Shown here: piece by piece, positions 25,032 to 38,571 of the stretch | Numbering within the stretch: the stretch's first letter is position 1 | Layout: every line of letters starts with the position of its first letter | Source of the DNA: Dromiciops gliroides | Taxonomy: Eukaryota > Chordata > Mammalia > Microbiotheria > Microbiotheriidae | DNA length: 64,000 nucleotides | NCBI RefSeq assembly: GCF_019393635.1 | Contig: NC_057863.1 | Coordinates: 6,052,191 to 6,116,190, forward strand | Direction: 5' to 3' | Notes under the pieces: model-generated | What the model saw: the letters and a program-made list of their open reading frames with translations, nothing else | The model's database searches: none | What the model was told of the DNA's origin: nothing | Program-made: the position numbers and the translations under genes

Positions 25032-25549
25032 AACTTGTAATAGCTACCCCATTCTATACTTATGGAGCTGATTTTTTAAAAAAATCCATTTGTAGGGCTT
25101 TTTTACTCTGATCGTTCCCTGAGAGATATTCAAATAAATAATTGGGTTTTATTTCACATTGGAAGCACAGTATCACCTGATGAGCCCAAGTGAAGTTTGC
25201 TGTCTGAAGGAAATACTAGAATCTCCATGAAGGTCCCCCTCCCCAAGTGCTTGACATCCAAATACCAGAGACAAGATGTCAAATGCAAATTCATTTCCAT
25301 ATGCTTGAAGTAAAGGAAACCAAAATGTGATTCATTTTTATTCCTCATCCATCACAGATAGACACCTTTATATAGAATCAAACCCAACCTAGAAATGGAA
25401 TAAGATCAGCTGGTGCCCAACAGAGAGGGCATAACAATGAATTACAGAACATCTATAGGATGTGTAACTTTCAGGATGGATTATTATCGATACAGAACTT
25501 TCATAGCCCTCACTGCTCTTTTAGTTAATCATTACAATACCCAATCAGG

Positions 25550-25645
25550 TTTTTTGTTTTTTTTTTTGGAGGGGTGACAATGAAGATTAAGTGACTTGCC
25601 CATGGTTATGCAGCTAGTAAGTGTCAAGTGTGTTTTTCTTTTTTT
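25550..25645 (-). mobile_element. Truncated marsupial SINE, intergenic
   Basis: A T-run then GATTAAGTGACTTGCCCATG and CAGCTAGTAAGTGTCAAGTG, cut off before the head by a second T-run at about 25632-25653. Confidence 0.6.
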
Positions 25646-25764
25646 TTTTTTTTAACACTTTTCAATTTAAGTAGGAAACACTACTCCCTCCACAATGTAG
25701 CTTTCAGTGTTAGCTATATGTATATGTAGGTAGATGGGCATAGATACAGGTAACACTGAAAGAT

Positions 25765-25865
25765 GCATGTGCATGTGTGTGTGTGTGTGAATGATATATT
25801 TATATATACATACATATACATATACATACACATGTACATACACATACATATATACATATGTGTGA

Positions 25866-25904
<39 letters not shown>
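25765..25904 (+). repeat. Compound (TG)/(TA)/(CATA) microsatellite
   Basis: (TG)n, then TATACATA-type units, then (TA)n at 25869-25902. Confidence 0.9.
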
Positions 25905-25905
<1 letters not shown>

Positions 25906-27696
25906 TTAGTATAGTTAAAGACTTCATTTCTCTTCCCTATCACTGCTTACTTCAAAATCCAGTTTGATGTTTAAAAGCTAAATGAACTCATCAGCATGGT
26001 GTGTTGTCCAGCATTTTTTTGTTTTTTTGGGACTAGACTTGTGATTTCTTTAGTTGAAGAAACTCCAGAGGGTAAAAAGAAAAAGAGACTCAATTCCTCT
26101 CCTGGACAAATGTAGATCAGCATGTGCTCTGCACCTAAAACCTTATCAAGTTATTTGAGACACAGAGAAGGGAATCAGCTTGACCAGATCCCAACAAGTA
26201 CCAAGTGACAGCAGATCTGGGATTAGAATTAGCATTTGGTGGCTCCCATTCTAGTCTGTTTTCCAGTGCACTATAAAACCACATCACTGTAAATTTGAAT
26301 TTTTCAACTTTCTAGAACTTTTTCTCACTTCCCCCACAAAAGCAAACAATGTCCTAAGACAGGTATCTAAGCTGCATGCATTTAGAGATGATGGTGATTT
26401 TCCAGTGAACCAGGGGTACATAAAAAAATTACATAAATAACATAAGGCAGAAGCATGTTTGACTTTCCATTCTGTGTGGTCCAGATTCAGAGAATTATAA
26501 GAAATCGAGTCTCCTCTATTTCCAAACCTGGTATCCACCCAATCCCAGTTGAGCTTCTTCTTGCCAATCTTCCAATAGACTGTGCTTTACTGACCTGGTT
26601 CAGAAACCTAGTTACTTCTCATTATTGGCATTTGGGAAAAACTCAAGGAATCTGAGAAACTTCCAACTTCATATAAGATGGATGATAGCCTAACCAAATC
26701 ATCTCAAAATATTCCTCCTTAGTGACCATAAATAAGAAGCTGACATTTACAGAATCTTTTACATTTTCCTTTTTAACTGGCAAACACGTCAATGGCTGAT
26801 ATTTATAACTACAAGCTGTGCGATTTCTACCCATTTTTCTGTCTCTATGTAACCATTTCATAAGGTCTGTATTTCTGTTTTTCTTAGCATTCAGGTAAAT
26901 TTCTGCACAACTCTCCCAGTGACCTTGGTAGAAAAGGAAACCCAAAAAAGAAACATCCATCTCACTGGGAAATGTAATATTTACATCCCTGCCACCAGGA
27001 CTCTTTGTCTAAGATCCCTGCCTATAAATATATTTGTAGTGGCTCTTGTAGACTTGAGACTTTGAACAAAGGTCCAAAAGAGGGAAGAGCTATTTGTGTT
27101 GTAACAATATAGTAATGATAAATACAGGGAAAAGAAGAAGGAAGTAGCTCCTCCAAGCCACAAGAGAGCTCCGGCAGCCCTAACAGGTCACTTCTGTTAG
27201 GCAAAGAAGTGTCAAGGACTTTGATGGATGGTGGTGACCTTTTTTTTTCCATGCCAAGGAAGCATAGGACAGATTATCTGCTTGGCTTGATGCCTTAAGG
27301 GAACGAATTAAATTCCCTGTTGCTCCCAGAGTTTCACTGGAAAAAATGCCTTTTCTGTATTAATAACTAGTGGTTCCAATACTTAATTGGAGCTATGGTT
27401 TATGACCATCAATCAATGGTGCATCACTTTTCCAGGCACTTATTGATCAAATGAAGGATAGTTTTGGGTAGAAATATGGAATGTATGAGTTTGGGAGGGA
27501 TATAAAGACTGTCCACTCCAACTCTCATATTTTTATAGGTCAGGATTCTCAGGCACTAAGGGGATGTGAGATGTCCAAAGCCAGGCAGCTGCTTAGTAGA
27601 AGAGCCAGTTTTCCTGACTCTAGTCTAATAGACTTTCCATCAAAACATGTTGTTTCTTGCACCATTAGTTAATATTTTGAACTGATTCACATTTTC

Positions 27697-27850
27697 TTTT
27701 TTTTCCTTTTTTTTTAGTGAGGCAATTGGGGTTAAGTGACTTGCCCAGGGTCACACAGTTAGTAAGTGTTAAGTGTCTGAGGCCAGATTTGAACTCAGGT
27801 CCTCCTGACTCCAGGGCTGGTGCTCTATCCACTGCAACACCTAGCTGCCC
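27697..27850 (-). mobile_element. Marsupial SINE with target duplication, intergenic
   Basis: A T-run, GAGGCAATTGGGGTTAAGTG and the reversed head CACCTAGCTGCCCC. CTGATTCACATTTTC at 27682-27696 recurs with one mismatch at 27851-27865. Confidence 0.88.
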
Positions 27851-28179
27851 CTGATTCACCTTTTCAACAATTATCTTCCTTTTTTCTCAATTCTTATAAT
27901 TCTTGGATTTTTTGTTTTATGTGACACTGCCAGTTACCCCCTCCTCCTGGATGCTCTCTTTTCTTTGGGATTGTGTGACACAGTTCCCACCTGCTTCTCC
28001 TCCTACCCATCTGTACAGCCACTCCTTTGATTCACCATCCATATTGAAGTCTGTCACTCTGAGTAGACTCGAATGCTCTGCTTGGGGTCTTCTTTTTTTG
28101 CTCATGCTATTTGTCTTGGTGATCTTATTGGCCCTCATAGACTCAGTTATGAGCTTTATTCAAATAACTGCCAGATCTC

Positions 28180-30180
28180 AAAGTCTAGGTCTAATCTCTC
28201 TTCTAAACTGCAATTCAATACTACCAGCTATCTATCAGGCATTTTGAACTCCTCTCCTACAGATATGTAAACTCAAATTGTTGAAAACAAGAACTCATTG
28301 TCTTTTCATTCAAATATTTTCCTTCCTGATTTCCCTGATTCTGTAGAGTGTAAGTGGCAGCTCTTGAAACCTGAGTCATTATTCAATTCTTCATTTTCCT
28401 TCATTCCCAAAATCCAGTTAGTTGCCAAATCTTGTTGATTCTATCCCAGAGTAGCTCTCATTTTTTTTCTCTTCTCTCTGCTGACACAATCATTGCTCTA
28501 GTACAAACCCTTATCATCTCTCTCTGGACTATCCAAAAGTCTTTTAATCGGGCTCTCTGCTCCAGTCTCTGTCCTCTTTGATTCATTCCTCTACAGAGAT
28601 GCCAGTGTAATGCTCCTAAAATACAAGTCTGATCCTGCATTTCATCTACTCAAGACAGACCAGTAACTCTCTCTTGCCTCTAGGAAAACAAAACAAAACA
28701 AAACAAAACAAAACAAAACAAAACAAAACAACACATCCTCTCTTTATCTGTTTAAGGTACTTCTCAACCCATCCTCACATTGCTAGCTTAATATAGGTTA
28801 TTGTCTTCCACACATGCTAGTACCCAATTAAATTGACTTGCTATTTTCTAAACATAGTCTATCTCAGATCTTTATGCCTTTGCACAGCCACGGCCATGCC
28901 TGGTAATTCTCTTTCTTCTCACTTTCACTTTTCACCTTTCCAAGGGTCCTTCCCTTCCTAATTCATTCACTAACCCTCTCACCATAGCATCTCTTCTAAA
29001 ACTTTTCATCCTTCTCAAAGCTCCCATCACTCCCTCTTCCATTTTCCTCTCAGCTGAAAATTTTGACTTATATTTCATTGGGAAATAAATGAAGTATTTG
29101 CTGAAACTTTTGTTTTCTTCCCGCCTTTGTCAACTCACATGTCCCAGATGACTGCTTCTGCTATCTCTTCTTTTCATTCATTGGGATCATATGATGAGGT
29201 TGCTCTTCTCCTTGACAAAGCAAACCTTTTTGCACACTGCAAGTGATTCCATTCTATCCCATATTATCTGTACCTTCCATTGTTTCCCTGTCTATTGGCT
29301 GCTTCCTTACTGAATAGAAACATGTCTGTGTCTCTCATCCTCAAGAAACCTTCTTTTCATCCAATTCATCCCTGCTGAATATCATTTTTCTATTTCTCTT
29401 GTCTTTGTGACAAATACTCAAGAAGCAGGTCTCTGAAATAGTGTTCTCCACTTTGTTTGCTTTCAATCTGTACTTGTCTCTCTACAGTCTGGCTTCTGAC
29501 CTCATCATTCATATAGAACTGTTCTCTCTAAAGTCATTAATTATCAAATGCATTGACCTTTTCTAAATCCTCATCTTTCTTGACAGCACTTCAACCTTTG
29601 ACACTATTAAGGCCATCTTTCTAAAGTGCCACCATGACCATATCTCCCACCACGCCCTTTGGGATAAACCCCAGCATCTGTTTATCATCTCATGAGCACA
29701 TATACAATCCTGTGACATCTAAAGCCCTTCATAGCTTGAGCCGCTCCTCCTCTTCCCCTTCCCCCCGCCCCCGTCCCTTCCTTGACAACCCAGTGAAATT
29801 GACTTCCATTCTGGTTCCCTACCGAGATGTTCCATCTCCTGACTGGAGATTTTCACTGGCTCTCCTGCATTCCAGGAGTTCTCTCCCTCATCTCTGCTTC
29901 CCTGGATTCCTTTGAGCACTAACTAAAATCTTATCTGCTACAGGAACCCTTTCTGGACGTGAATTCATTCTAGTGCCTTCCATCTGTTGCCCTTTCTATA
30001 GCTTGTTTGTAGAGTTATTTACTTGTTGTCTCCCCGACTGCATTGCAAGTTACTAGAGGGCAAAAACTGTTTTTTGTTTTGTTTTGTTGTTTTTTTGCCC
30101 TTTTTTGTGTTTCCAGTGATTGCTACTTTGTTAGGAATATAGCAGGGGCTTAATAAATGTTTATTGAGCAATTGACCTTC
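28180..30180 (+). mobile_element. Long L2 LINE relic, plus strand
   Basis: Blocks seen in reverse in the minus-strand L2 copies appear here in order: CCAGTTAGTTGCCAAATCTT, AGTACAAACCCTTATCATCT, TTCTAGTGCCTTCCATCTGT, and the tail TTAATAAATGTTTATTGAGC ending near 30175. An (AAAAC)n expansion at 28684-28731 and unrelated sequence around 28750-29600 break the copy. No intact frame remains. Confidence 0.65.
28684..28731 (+). repeat. (AAAAC)n microsatellite within an L2 relic
   Basis: About nine perfect units of AAAAC. Confidence 0.95.
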
Positions 30181-30557
30181 TTTCCAAGATGAGCAGAATT
30201 GTTATATCTGCTTGAGGTTTTCCTATGTCCTTTCAGCTAATTTTATCTCCCCCTGTCTATTTTCTTTGTATATTTATTTACCTACTTGTAATTGTTGTAT
30301 TTATTTCTATGTGTACATATTATTGGCCCAACCAGAATACAAGATTCTCGAACAAAGGACTTGTTTCAGTTTTTTTTGAGCCCCGAACAAAGAGGGCCTT
30401 CATTTTTTTTTTTTTGGCTTTTTTTTCCCCCTAGGGCCCAACACTGAGTCTGGCACATTGAGACTGATAAATGTGTATTGATTGATTCATTTATAATTCA
30501 TATCATTGCTTTGGACCAATCTACACAAAAACATCCCATAAGATTTTCGTAAATTTA

Positions 30558-30559
<2 letters not shown>

Positions 30560-30594
<35 letters not shown>
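30560..30594 (+). repeat. (CA)n microsatellite
   Basis: About 17 perfect CA units. Confidence 0.95.
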
Positions 30595-30595
<1 letters not shown>

Positions 30596-30699
30596 ATCCC
30601 CAAAGAGAAGTCTAACACTCCAGTATAATAACCAAAATAGCAATATTTGATTGGGTGCATCCTATGTTCTTGGTGATAGGATATAATTATATGGTTCTT

Positions 30700-30890
30700 T
30701 ACTCGAAGGCAGATAGTGAGTATGGCATGGTGGATGGAAAAGTGGACTTGATGACAAGAAAGCCTGGATTCAAATCTCTTTTGTCACTAGTTATGTGTTC
30801 CTGGGCAAGTCACTTAGCCTATCAATTTTCTCCTTTTTAAAATGGGGATAACAACATTTAATTCTTAGGATTGTTATAAAATGGTGCTTA
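30700..30890 (+). mobile_element. CORE-SINE relic, intergenic
   Basis: GGCATGGTGGATGGAAAAGT head-like start, CTGGGCAAGTCACTTAGCCT and TTTTTAAAATGGGGATAACA. Confidence 0.55.
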
Positions 30891-31599
30891 TTATAATAGG
30901 GATATGGGGGCTCTTGCCAAAAGAAAGGTGGTCTGCCAAACACACTTTCTCCCCTAGATTCAATTGTCTGCATCTGCATCTGAATCCTTGGGCATAAGTC
31001 TTTCAGGGGGCAGTCTCCAATAAGATATTCCAATCTCCAGTCTTAATACTTTGGATTCAATATAAACAAGAAAAAAAATAAGTAAAGAGGATGATTCGAA
31101 CTTGAAGTCAACTGGTTTGGATCATTTTAAACACCATGCAATGTAAGTCAGTTTGATGAGATCTGAGTTAAACACAACCATAACTTTTAATCAAGTTTTC
31201 ACGCAAAAGGTGAAATTTTCCTTCTTTAAAGTGATGGTTAGGTCAAAAATGGCTAATGTTCCTAACACTACTTTGCTGTTGGATCTTAGTTCATGCCTTG
31301 AATGCCAGATAAGCTCATCTTGGGATGTGGTAGGAACATTACTCCAAAGGGGGAAAAACAAAACAAAACAAACAAAACCAAAACTTTACAAAGATGTTTG
31401 ATCATCATTGTCCCCCTCTATGTTAAAGGAACTCATTTTAACATGAAATGAAAAGGAGATAATATAACAAATATCCTGCAAGTCTTAAATTCTGGCGGTT
31501 TTTCAAACAATGCTACCTGCTTGCTTACCCTGACCATCATAAAACTCTGATGCCATGGCCCTCGACTCATCTAGGAAAGCTTTAATGTTATCTTAGCCA

Positions 31600-31790
31600 G
31601 AACCAAGTTTCACACCAGTTCCTCTCAATGTCTGAAATGCATGTCCCCTCCCTTTCCACCTCTAGTTTCCTGAGATTGTCTCCCCTTATTCACTATATAC
31701 TTCTTGAGAACAAGGACAATATTACTTCTAGTACTTGTATCCCCTGTACTTAGCACATTGTCTGGCACATGGTAAGTAGTTGAATGTTTT
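31600..31790 (+). mobile_element. L2 3' end fragment
   Basis: ATATACTTCTTGAGAACAAG, GTACTTGTATCCCCTGTACT and TAGCACATTGTCTGGCACAT are standard L2 terminal blocks. It lies just beyond the inferred CCDC50 3' end. Confidence 0.55.
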
Positions 31791-32141
31791 GACATTAGGT
31801 TAGTTATGACTCATGAAAAGTAAATGAATCAGAAATATTTGACATTTTAATTGACTCAGAACAATTGTTGGCATCACTAGGTCAGCATGATTGATATTAT
31901 CATTCCTCCATAACAGTCTTATCTTTATCAAAACAAAGGCATAAAACAATTATTATATAAAGAAAAGTCAAACAAAACTTTGATAGTAATCTCTGCATCC
32001 TTGAACAATTATTGCAGATGAATTATGATCTGATCTGATGAGAGGAGGGCAGACTTGGTTGAATTTGGGGAAACTGTACAGAACTTCCAGGGGTCCCTGA
32101 TTCTTCCTAATTAGCAACCATGCTTAAAAAATAAAGGGGTG

Positions 32142-32168
32142 TGTGTGTGCGTGTGTGTGTGTGTGTGC
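32142..32168 (+). repeat. (GT)n microsatellite
   Basis: About 13 GT units with one C interruption; it lies about 500 bp beyond the inferred CCDC50 end. Confidence 0.9.
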
Positions 32169-32668
32169 CGGTGATATGACTGGGGAATATGATATAACAC
32201 CAACTATGAAACTTGAAAAATCTCAGATGACCCAAAGGAAAATGGCAAGGTGTGTGATGGGCACAAATAGGCTAGCAGTGTTACTAATAATGCTGCTTGC
32301 ACAAAATGGATTTTAAGGGATACCATTTGAGAGGTATGAGGGTTAGCTGACTCTTCCTGTGGCCAATGAGAATTACACAGCTATCTCACGTGACACTGGT
32401 ACCATGCAATGATGAGACCTAGAAGACTTACTGCCTGTTGTATGGATCATATTGGGAGGATCTATAGGAGGACATGATATGAAAAGGCATGGATAGCTCT
32501 TAATCTACACTAATGTAGGGAGGACTATGTAGATGAAATGATGGATCCATTGAAGTGTAGAATATCAAGTCTCCTACTACGTTCATCCCAAGTCTTCTAC
32601 TTCTGCAATACTCATGAATAAACAAAGGAAATATGGAGACCAGTGCAGTGGCTAATGAAAAGGACAAC

Positions 32669-32674
32669 TTTATT
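32669..32674 (-). terminator. CCDC50: Distal polyadenylation signal AATAAA of CCDC50
   Basis: Minus-strand AATAAA in the context CTCAATAAAGTTG. Cleavage would fall about 15-25 bases further, near 32645-32655, followed by T-rich sequence. It is the most distal good signal before repeat-rich intergenic DNA starts, so it is the best candidate for the gene's end. Confidence 0.5.
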
Positions 32675-33631
32675 GAGAGGAGCGCAAGACTGTTCACCCC
32701 AGGAAACAAAGCAGGCTGGTCTACATACATATGACCCTTTGGTTCAAAACATTATTCATTAAATTCAATGTCAGACTTCATTTTTTTTTTTTAAAGACGT
32801 GACCGGTTGAGAGAGATTGCATAGATGAGTTATTGTAAGTGTGCAATTTACAGTGAGTGAAGCCCCAAATTCAAACAAAGATAAAATAGGATGTTGAACA
32901 AAACTTTGTCACCCAGCCATCCAGGAGACATCTGGTCAGAGTTACAAATACAACAGCAAGAATTTTCCTGTTAACATCTCAGCAAGGAAATGGCCAGTAT
33001 GTGGTATAGGACAACCAGCTTGCTGGTCACAGTCCTATGCAGGAGTGAATGGAAGGAGGTGAATCCATACCTGCCAGCAGGTAAAAAGACAACTCAAAGC
33101 CAGTCACTCATCGCTGCTTCTCTGAAAGATACCCATATGTGTCAATAAAAGACAAATTTTACCTATAGGTAAAAATATAGTTTGGGATAACTCTATTGAA
33201 CATCCCTAACATAGTTCCTGCATATTCCCTGTGGCCCTGCTAAGGACTAGCAAATCTATTATACAATGCTGCCCATTGTGTTGGTGCTTAGAGTGACTAC
33301 TGAGGCCTCAGGGTACCACGTCATCAGATTTTAAATATTTCAACATCCTAAAATTTCATGGAGGACCTTTAACATCACCAAACTATTTATAAACATCTTT
33401 TCACAGTGTCTATAGTGAGTCGTTTCAGGTCAAGGTGCTTGTGGGCCTGAGAAGACACAAATCTGAGTAATAGATGAGCATCACAGTTTCTAAGAATGCC
33501 TGCCCAGTGCTTCCCCATTCCCCCATTTACAATACCTCAGAGCTAAAACTTACAGTTACTCCATGAGGGAACAACTTTTCAATAGAAGGCATTAGACCCA
33601 TGCTCATCTCCAAACCCCCTCTCTAGGAATC

Positions 33632-33637
33632 TTTATT
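33632..33637 (-). terminator. Possible internal polyadenylation signal
   Basis: Minus-strand AATAAA within the CCDC50 3'UTR, about 5.8 kb after the stop codon. It could give a slightly shortened message. There is no evidence of use beyond the hexamer. Confidence 0.25.
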
Positions 33638-34370
33638 TGAAAAAGCTGTTCCCTGTGGCATTTCCAACACCCCTTCAAGGCTTCGGATTTTGGAAATGAA
33701 AACTTATTCAAAAGTTTCACCAGCAGGCAATAAGCTTTAACTAATGCCATGTGGGATGTGCTGTGATTACCGAAATAGGTAATTTGGCTTCTGCTTTCAA
33801 AGGGCCAAAGTGACAGCTTCAGGAGTCTGGGAGAACCAGGTCATGAGGAATAGGGAAAGAAGTCTGCAGTTAAAAGTCCCCTCTGAGGATGCTGGGCAAC
33901 TGAAATCCTGATATTCCATGCAGTAACAAAATCACTCCTACAGGCTGTGTCAAAACGTCTCCTTCCTAATATGCATCCCCTTCGTGCCACTTTTGTCTTT
34001 CTAGAAATGTGGCAGCTCTGAAAACCTCCATGATTAGCCCATCTAGTCATTCAATGCATCTGCCCACCACAAAAAAAAAAAAAATCCAGATTACCAGGAG
34101 ACAATGTTCAATGTGCATTACCTTAAGTGAGCTCCTTAATAGCAGTCACATGTCAAGGTGAGACTAGGGGCATGGATACTCCTTGCCTTACATGGTTTAG
34201 GGCTAAGACCTGTGTAAAGCAAAGCTCCAGATGGTTTTCCAAACTGCTCTATGAGTTCCCAATCATTCAACCACAATGATGATTCTGGCCAGGCAATGCT
34301 ACTGGGTGGCATTCATAGAACACTGAGGTGAGCAGTACTTATTACACACATTTTACTGGGTGAAAGTGAT

Positions 34371-34378
34371 TATTTACA
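34371..34378 (-). promoter_or_regulatory. Pumilio-type element TGTAAATA in the 3'UTR
   Basis: The minus strand reads TGTAAATA, matching the TGTANATA site of Pumilio RNA-binding proteins. A second match (TGTATATA) lies at 38820-38813. Such 8-mers also occur by chance in a UTR this long. Confidence 0.3.
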
Positions 34379-34689
34379 TAGTTGTATTTTTGGTGGAACC
34401 AATAGAACCTTTCCCAACAAACTCAGGTTCACTGGATCTGAGAAAAAGTTTGGCTAGTTTTTGCCTATGGAGAATAATGGTTGGGGCCTTCTTTATATTC
34501 ACAATTCTTCCATTTGAAATAAAATGAGTTCATTCATTCCCATCTCCCTGGGGTAAGTAAGAAGTCAACAAAAAGGACAAAAGTAAACTAAAGAGAGTCC
34601 AATCAAAACTTAATTATTCAGGGGCCAATTGTCTGGACTGTGAGAGACTCAGGCCACTGAACCAATGTAACTCTTGAAGGTATCACTGC

Positions 34690-34850
34690 ATTCATTCATT
34701 TTATATTTTCTTACTGTGTACATGTATTTCCTCAGTGGAACATAAACCCCTCAAGGGCAGGGGCTGTTTTACTTTTACCTTTGAATCCTCAGTGCCAAGA
34801 ACAATGACCACTACCTATGAGCCCCTTAATAATTATGTATCCAATGTGAT
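34690..34850 (+). mobile_element. L2 3' end inside the CCDC50 3'UTR
   Basis: AACATAAACCCCTCAAGGGC, CTTTGAATCCTCAGTGCCAA and CCCTTAATAATTATGTATCC form an old L2 tail on the strand opposite to the gene. It is one of the few repeats recognisable in the UTR. Confidence 0.5.
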
Positions 34851-36056
34851 TGAATTACTCCCTCTAAGGGATCTTTGTTCATTGGACAAATAATTCAAGA
34901 GATCAACAAATGAAATGAATGGGGATGAACTACACAACAGTACAATTTGTAACATGCTTGCAGCTCCAAGGAGGAAGAAGATGTCCTAAGTAATGGAGGG
35001 GCTGGCCCCTCTGCCCTCCAAGAGCATGGATGATGGAGAGCTGGCTGGGGCTCACAGTTAAGAAGCTAAGTTTGACTGAGAAGTCAAACGAATTTAAGGC
35101 AATACTGCTCTTCAGAGACACCGCTCTTTCTTTGTCTTAAAGTGCAACTTTCGTCAGAAAAGTGACTCTTTTGAAGAGTGTCTTGGTTTCCTCTCCCTGG
35201 TTGACTTCTCTAGACCTCTATTTGACCATTTCAGAGGACTAGACTTGATTGGCAGTACCAAGGAGAGCCTTAGATTTAAACATTTCTCTATATCTCTAAC
35301 AGTTTCCCATGACATCAGAAAGAGGAATTTAGCTGACACTCTGCTTGTTGCAGCATTAACAGGACAGGGCCCCGTCAAGCTCCCCTTTGGCATAGGGCCC
35401 AGAGGAAGAAAGAAATATGCTGGTGTCAATAAAAGGGAAGCAAATATGGCTTCATGACCTGCAGGCACCACTGGAGACACAGGAAAGGAGAATCACTTTC
35501 CATAGTCACTTTTCTGACACTAAGTAGACAAAATAAAGAAATAAAAGTCATCTGGTCCTAAATGGGTTTACTCGTTTTGTAGGGACACCAGTTAATTATC
35601 TGTGTATAAATAAAAAAAGGCATTAAGATAAAAGAGCAGCATCCAAGGAAACTCAACATCACCCTTTCCCTTGTTCTATTTCCTGTATGTTTGCTGCCCA
35701 GAATTGACCCATTTCCTTCTTGGACTTCATCCTGCTTTGTTTCTCAATTGAAAAAAAAGAGAGAGAAAAAACAAAAAACATCGAGAGACCCCTGTATAAT
35801 GGGGTTTCACTATAGTACACTGGGGACTTTAAACAGCCATTACTAGTGGGATTTCCCTTTTTATAAATTATCATGGAAACAGGAATAACCTTCCCAAAGC
35901 CAAGTGACATAGAGGCAACAGTGGGGAAAAATCAAGCCCCTAAATATAAAACATAAACACAGAAAGGAGAATACCTCCATAAGCAGGTTCTGAAATAAAA
36001 CATTTGGCACAGGATTCAATGTACAGGAGGTCTTCCAATACTATTTTTTTAAAAAA

Positions 36057-36180
36057 AGGATGAGGAGGAGGAGGAAGAAGAGGAGGAAGAGGAGGATGAG
36101 GAAGAAGAGGAAGGAGAGGAGGAGGAAGAGGAAGAGGAGAAGGAAGAGGAAGAAGAAGACGACGACGATGACGATGATGT
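36057..36180 (+). repeat. GGA/GAA/GAC triplet tract in the CCDC50 3'UTR
   Basis: (GAGGAA)-type triplets followed by (GAC)/(GAT) triplets; UCC/UUC-rich in the mRNA. A 171-codon open frame on the plus strand is an artefact of this tract. Confidence 0.9.
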
Positions 36181-36558
36181 CAACAATGACTGGCTACTTG
36201 GCTATTTTGGTTCCTGGTGAAACATCCCAAACTGGCAAATCCCTAAATGTGGGAAGCTATGAACAATCATCAGTAGCCAGTATTCGGAAGCCATTGGGAG
36301 TTTTCTCCACTGCCATAGAGATGCCACAACTGATGGCAGACCAAGATGGTAGCTGTGATCCAGGAGAGGGAGCTCTTCCTGGACTATCTTGGGGGCCCTT
36401 CCTTTTCCACAGAATAACATATGTATGTGCACCACAGAGAAAGGAACCTCAGAATTCAAGGTCTAAATTTCTAATTTCCTTCCCATTGATTGTGCAGCAA
36501 TTCTTTGGCCCCAGAACAGGGGGGAACAGTATTGAGAAGGATATCATTTCTTTCTTTC

Positions 36559-36564
36559 TTTATT
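36559..36564 (-). terminator. Possible internal polyadenylation signal
   Basis: Minus-strand AATAAA about 2.8 kb after the stop codon, in an A/G-rich stretch that is (TTTC)n on the plus strand. Its use would remove the long UCC-rich tract at 36057-36180 from the message. Confidence 0.25.
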
Positions 36565-38565
36565 TTAAGACCTAAATGGTGAACTCCCTGCTTTTCTATC
36601 CCAGGAACCATCCTCCTAGTTAATATGCAGGGCTTACAATGATTCACTAGAATGAGGTCTCATTTAGCAGGAAGAATGTTAACAGTAAGCCCAGTACTTC
36701 ACCATAAACCCTACCCCGACCCTGGACACACACTTACATTTGGGGAGAACCAGCAAGCCAAGTTCCTGCACCAAGAAGACAGGAAATCAGAGGGAAGCAA
36801 TATTCAAAGCTCCCGAGACCAAGGGACAAAAGTGGAGGGGCTCCAGTTTAGAGCACTCCACTTGAATCACAGAATTAAAGCATAAAATTATTTGCCTATA
36901 GAAGTTAGCTTTTCAAATGTCCCAGGGAGGGGCAGCAGAGCAAAAGAAATACTTGCTATCTCATGATAAAATACTTTACAACAAAAGGCTGATGGACTGA
37001 CTCACTGCCCTGGGTTTGGAACAGAGCACAGAAGCTTTTGGTGGTTCTTAACATCACAAGGAGTCTAGCCTACAGGGGAAAGGGGGTGAGTGGGTAGGAT
37101 TTAACTGGATGGGCTTTAGTATTTAATTCATTTCTTGAAAGAAAAATGAAAAGCCCCTCCTTTAAACAGTTACATATAACAGGCAAAGAGGTTAATGTGT
37201 GTTTAAAACGCCTAGCATTGTACATTGCTCTAAAGAGATGCTAAACTGGTCAGCCACCAAAGGGAAAACTGTACTTTGGGTCCAATCCCCGTTTCCAACA
37301 GCTGAGCCATGAGCAGAATCCCTGGGGTGTCCGAGGTGCTGAGTTCTTCATGACACAAGCCTCCCCTGCTGACACTTCATGAAACTAAATACAACTGGAG
37401 GATATAAGACAGAGGCCAAAGAAAAAGATTTTCCTCAGGAAAATGTGACTCTTCCATAAGGTGATAAAAATAAACATTCATAAATTTTAAAAAATGCAGC
37501 TGATATAATTTGCCAAATTATGAATGGAAAAAAAAAAACAAAAAAAATATTGCATATTTTGTCCTTTAAAATCACTGTGACTAGCTGCTTCCAGAACATG
37601 GACATGAACCACTGGATAGGTAAAATAACATGTAGATAGCTAGAGCTTGACAGTTTCTATGTTTAGGGAGCAGCAGCCTCACTGCAGGTAACTCAGAACT
37701 TGGCAGGTTCCATTTTCCTTTTTGCCTTCAAATTCTTTCTCTGCTAATTCATTGATGTTATCTCCAAAGACATCAACTTTCTCCTAGTTCCATAAGTAAT
37801 CACCCTTCTTGCTTCTCTACTTTCAGTATAGGTTTTTCCTCCCTGTCCACCAATCGCCCAACTGGGCCTCAAACTTAGGACTTATTGACACTTTTGACCT
37901 TCATGTAGAATGAAAGACTGCTCTGACTGGGGGAGAAAGCACCAAATTACTGTGGCCTCCAAGTTATATTTCATCCAGTGACTTCTCTGGTGTGTCTGGA
38001 GAGCACTTGATAACATACAGGGTCCATACCACCAAGAGAAAAACGCCCAAACAACCAGGACTGATGAGCAACTAAACATTTGGCCATTTTCCATTTCCAC
38101 TAAACAAGCGTGGAAGGAAGATAGGAGCTTCCACGAGAGTAGTGTCAAGTCTGGAAGACTGGCTTTCTCTAGGGCATCAATTAGTTTCTTTTTTCTGAGG
38201 AAGAGGTATCCTAAGAGGGTTGTTTTTGAGTAGTTAGTTTATCCAGACTATTTCCTTAGGTACTGACAAGACTTAGAAGCCAACATGAGTGGGAAGGTTG
38301 GACTGGTCTTGATCATCTTTGAGCACATGTGGAAAGCAGCCACTGTTGCCCAAAGAGGGCAATGAGGAAGGCCCCTGTTACAGAGATAGAGCTACCTCTC
38401 ACTAGCTAAGGAAGATTGCATTCCTGAGATAAGAAGAAAGCACGTGCCACTTTAATCAACTTATGTTAAGTTGATCCAGGAGGAGGAAAAAATAAACAGA
38501 AAAGTATTTGGGGGGGGTTGATGGAGCTTCCCCCCATCTCTCCTCTTCCGATTTACCACACTTGG

Positions 38566-38571
38566 TTTATT
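38566..38571 (-). terminator. Possible proximal polyadenylation signal
   Basis: Minus-strand AATAAA about 0.84 kb after the stop codon. It is the first such hexamer in the 3'UTR and a candidate for a short-UTR message. Confidence 0.3.

Larger units (their letters stand above)
25905..32640. other. Intergenic flank downstream of CCDC50, no gene found
   Basis: 25905-27680 shows no clear repeat or gene. The remainder is one SINE, the long L2 relic, CORE-SINE fragments and microsatellites, up to the inferred polyadenylation site of CCDC50. Confidence 0.55.

Noticed and set aside
36060..36575. 171-codon plus-strand open frame rich in Arg and Lys
   Set aside because: Its first third is the GGA/GAA triplet tract and the rest has no family resemblance; it lies antisense in the CCDC50 3'UTR.
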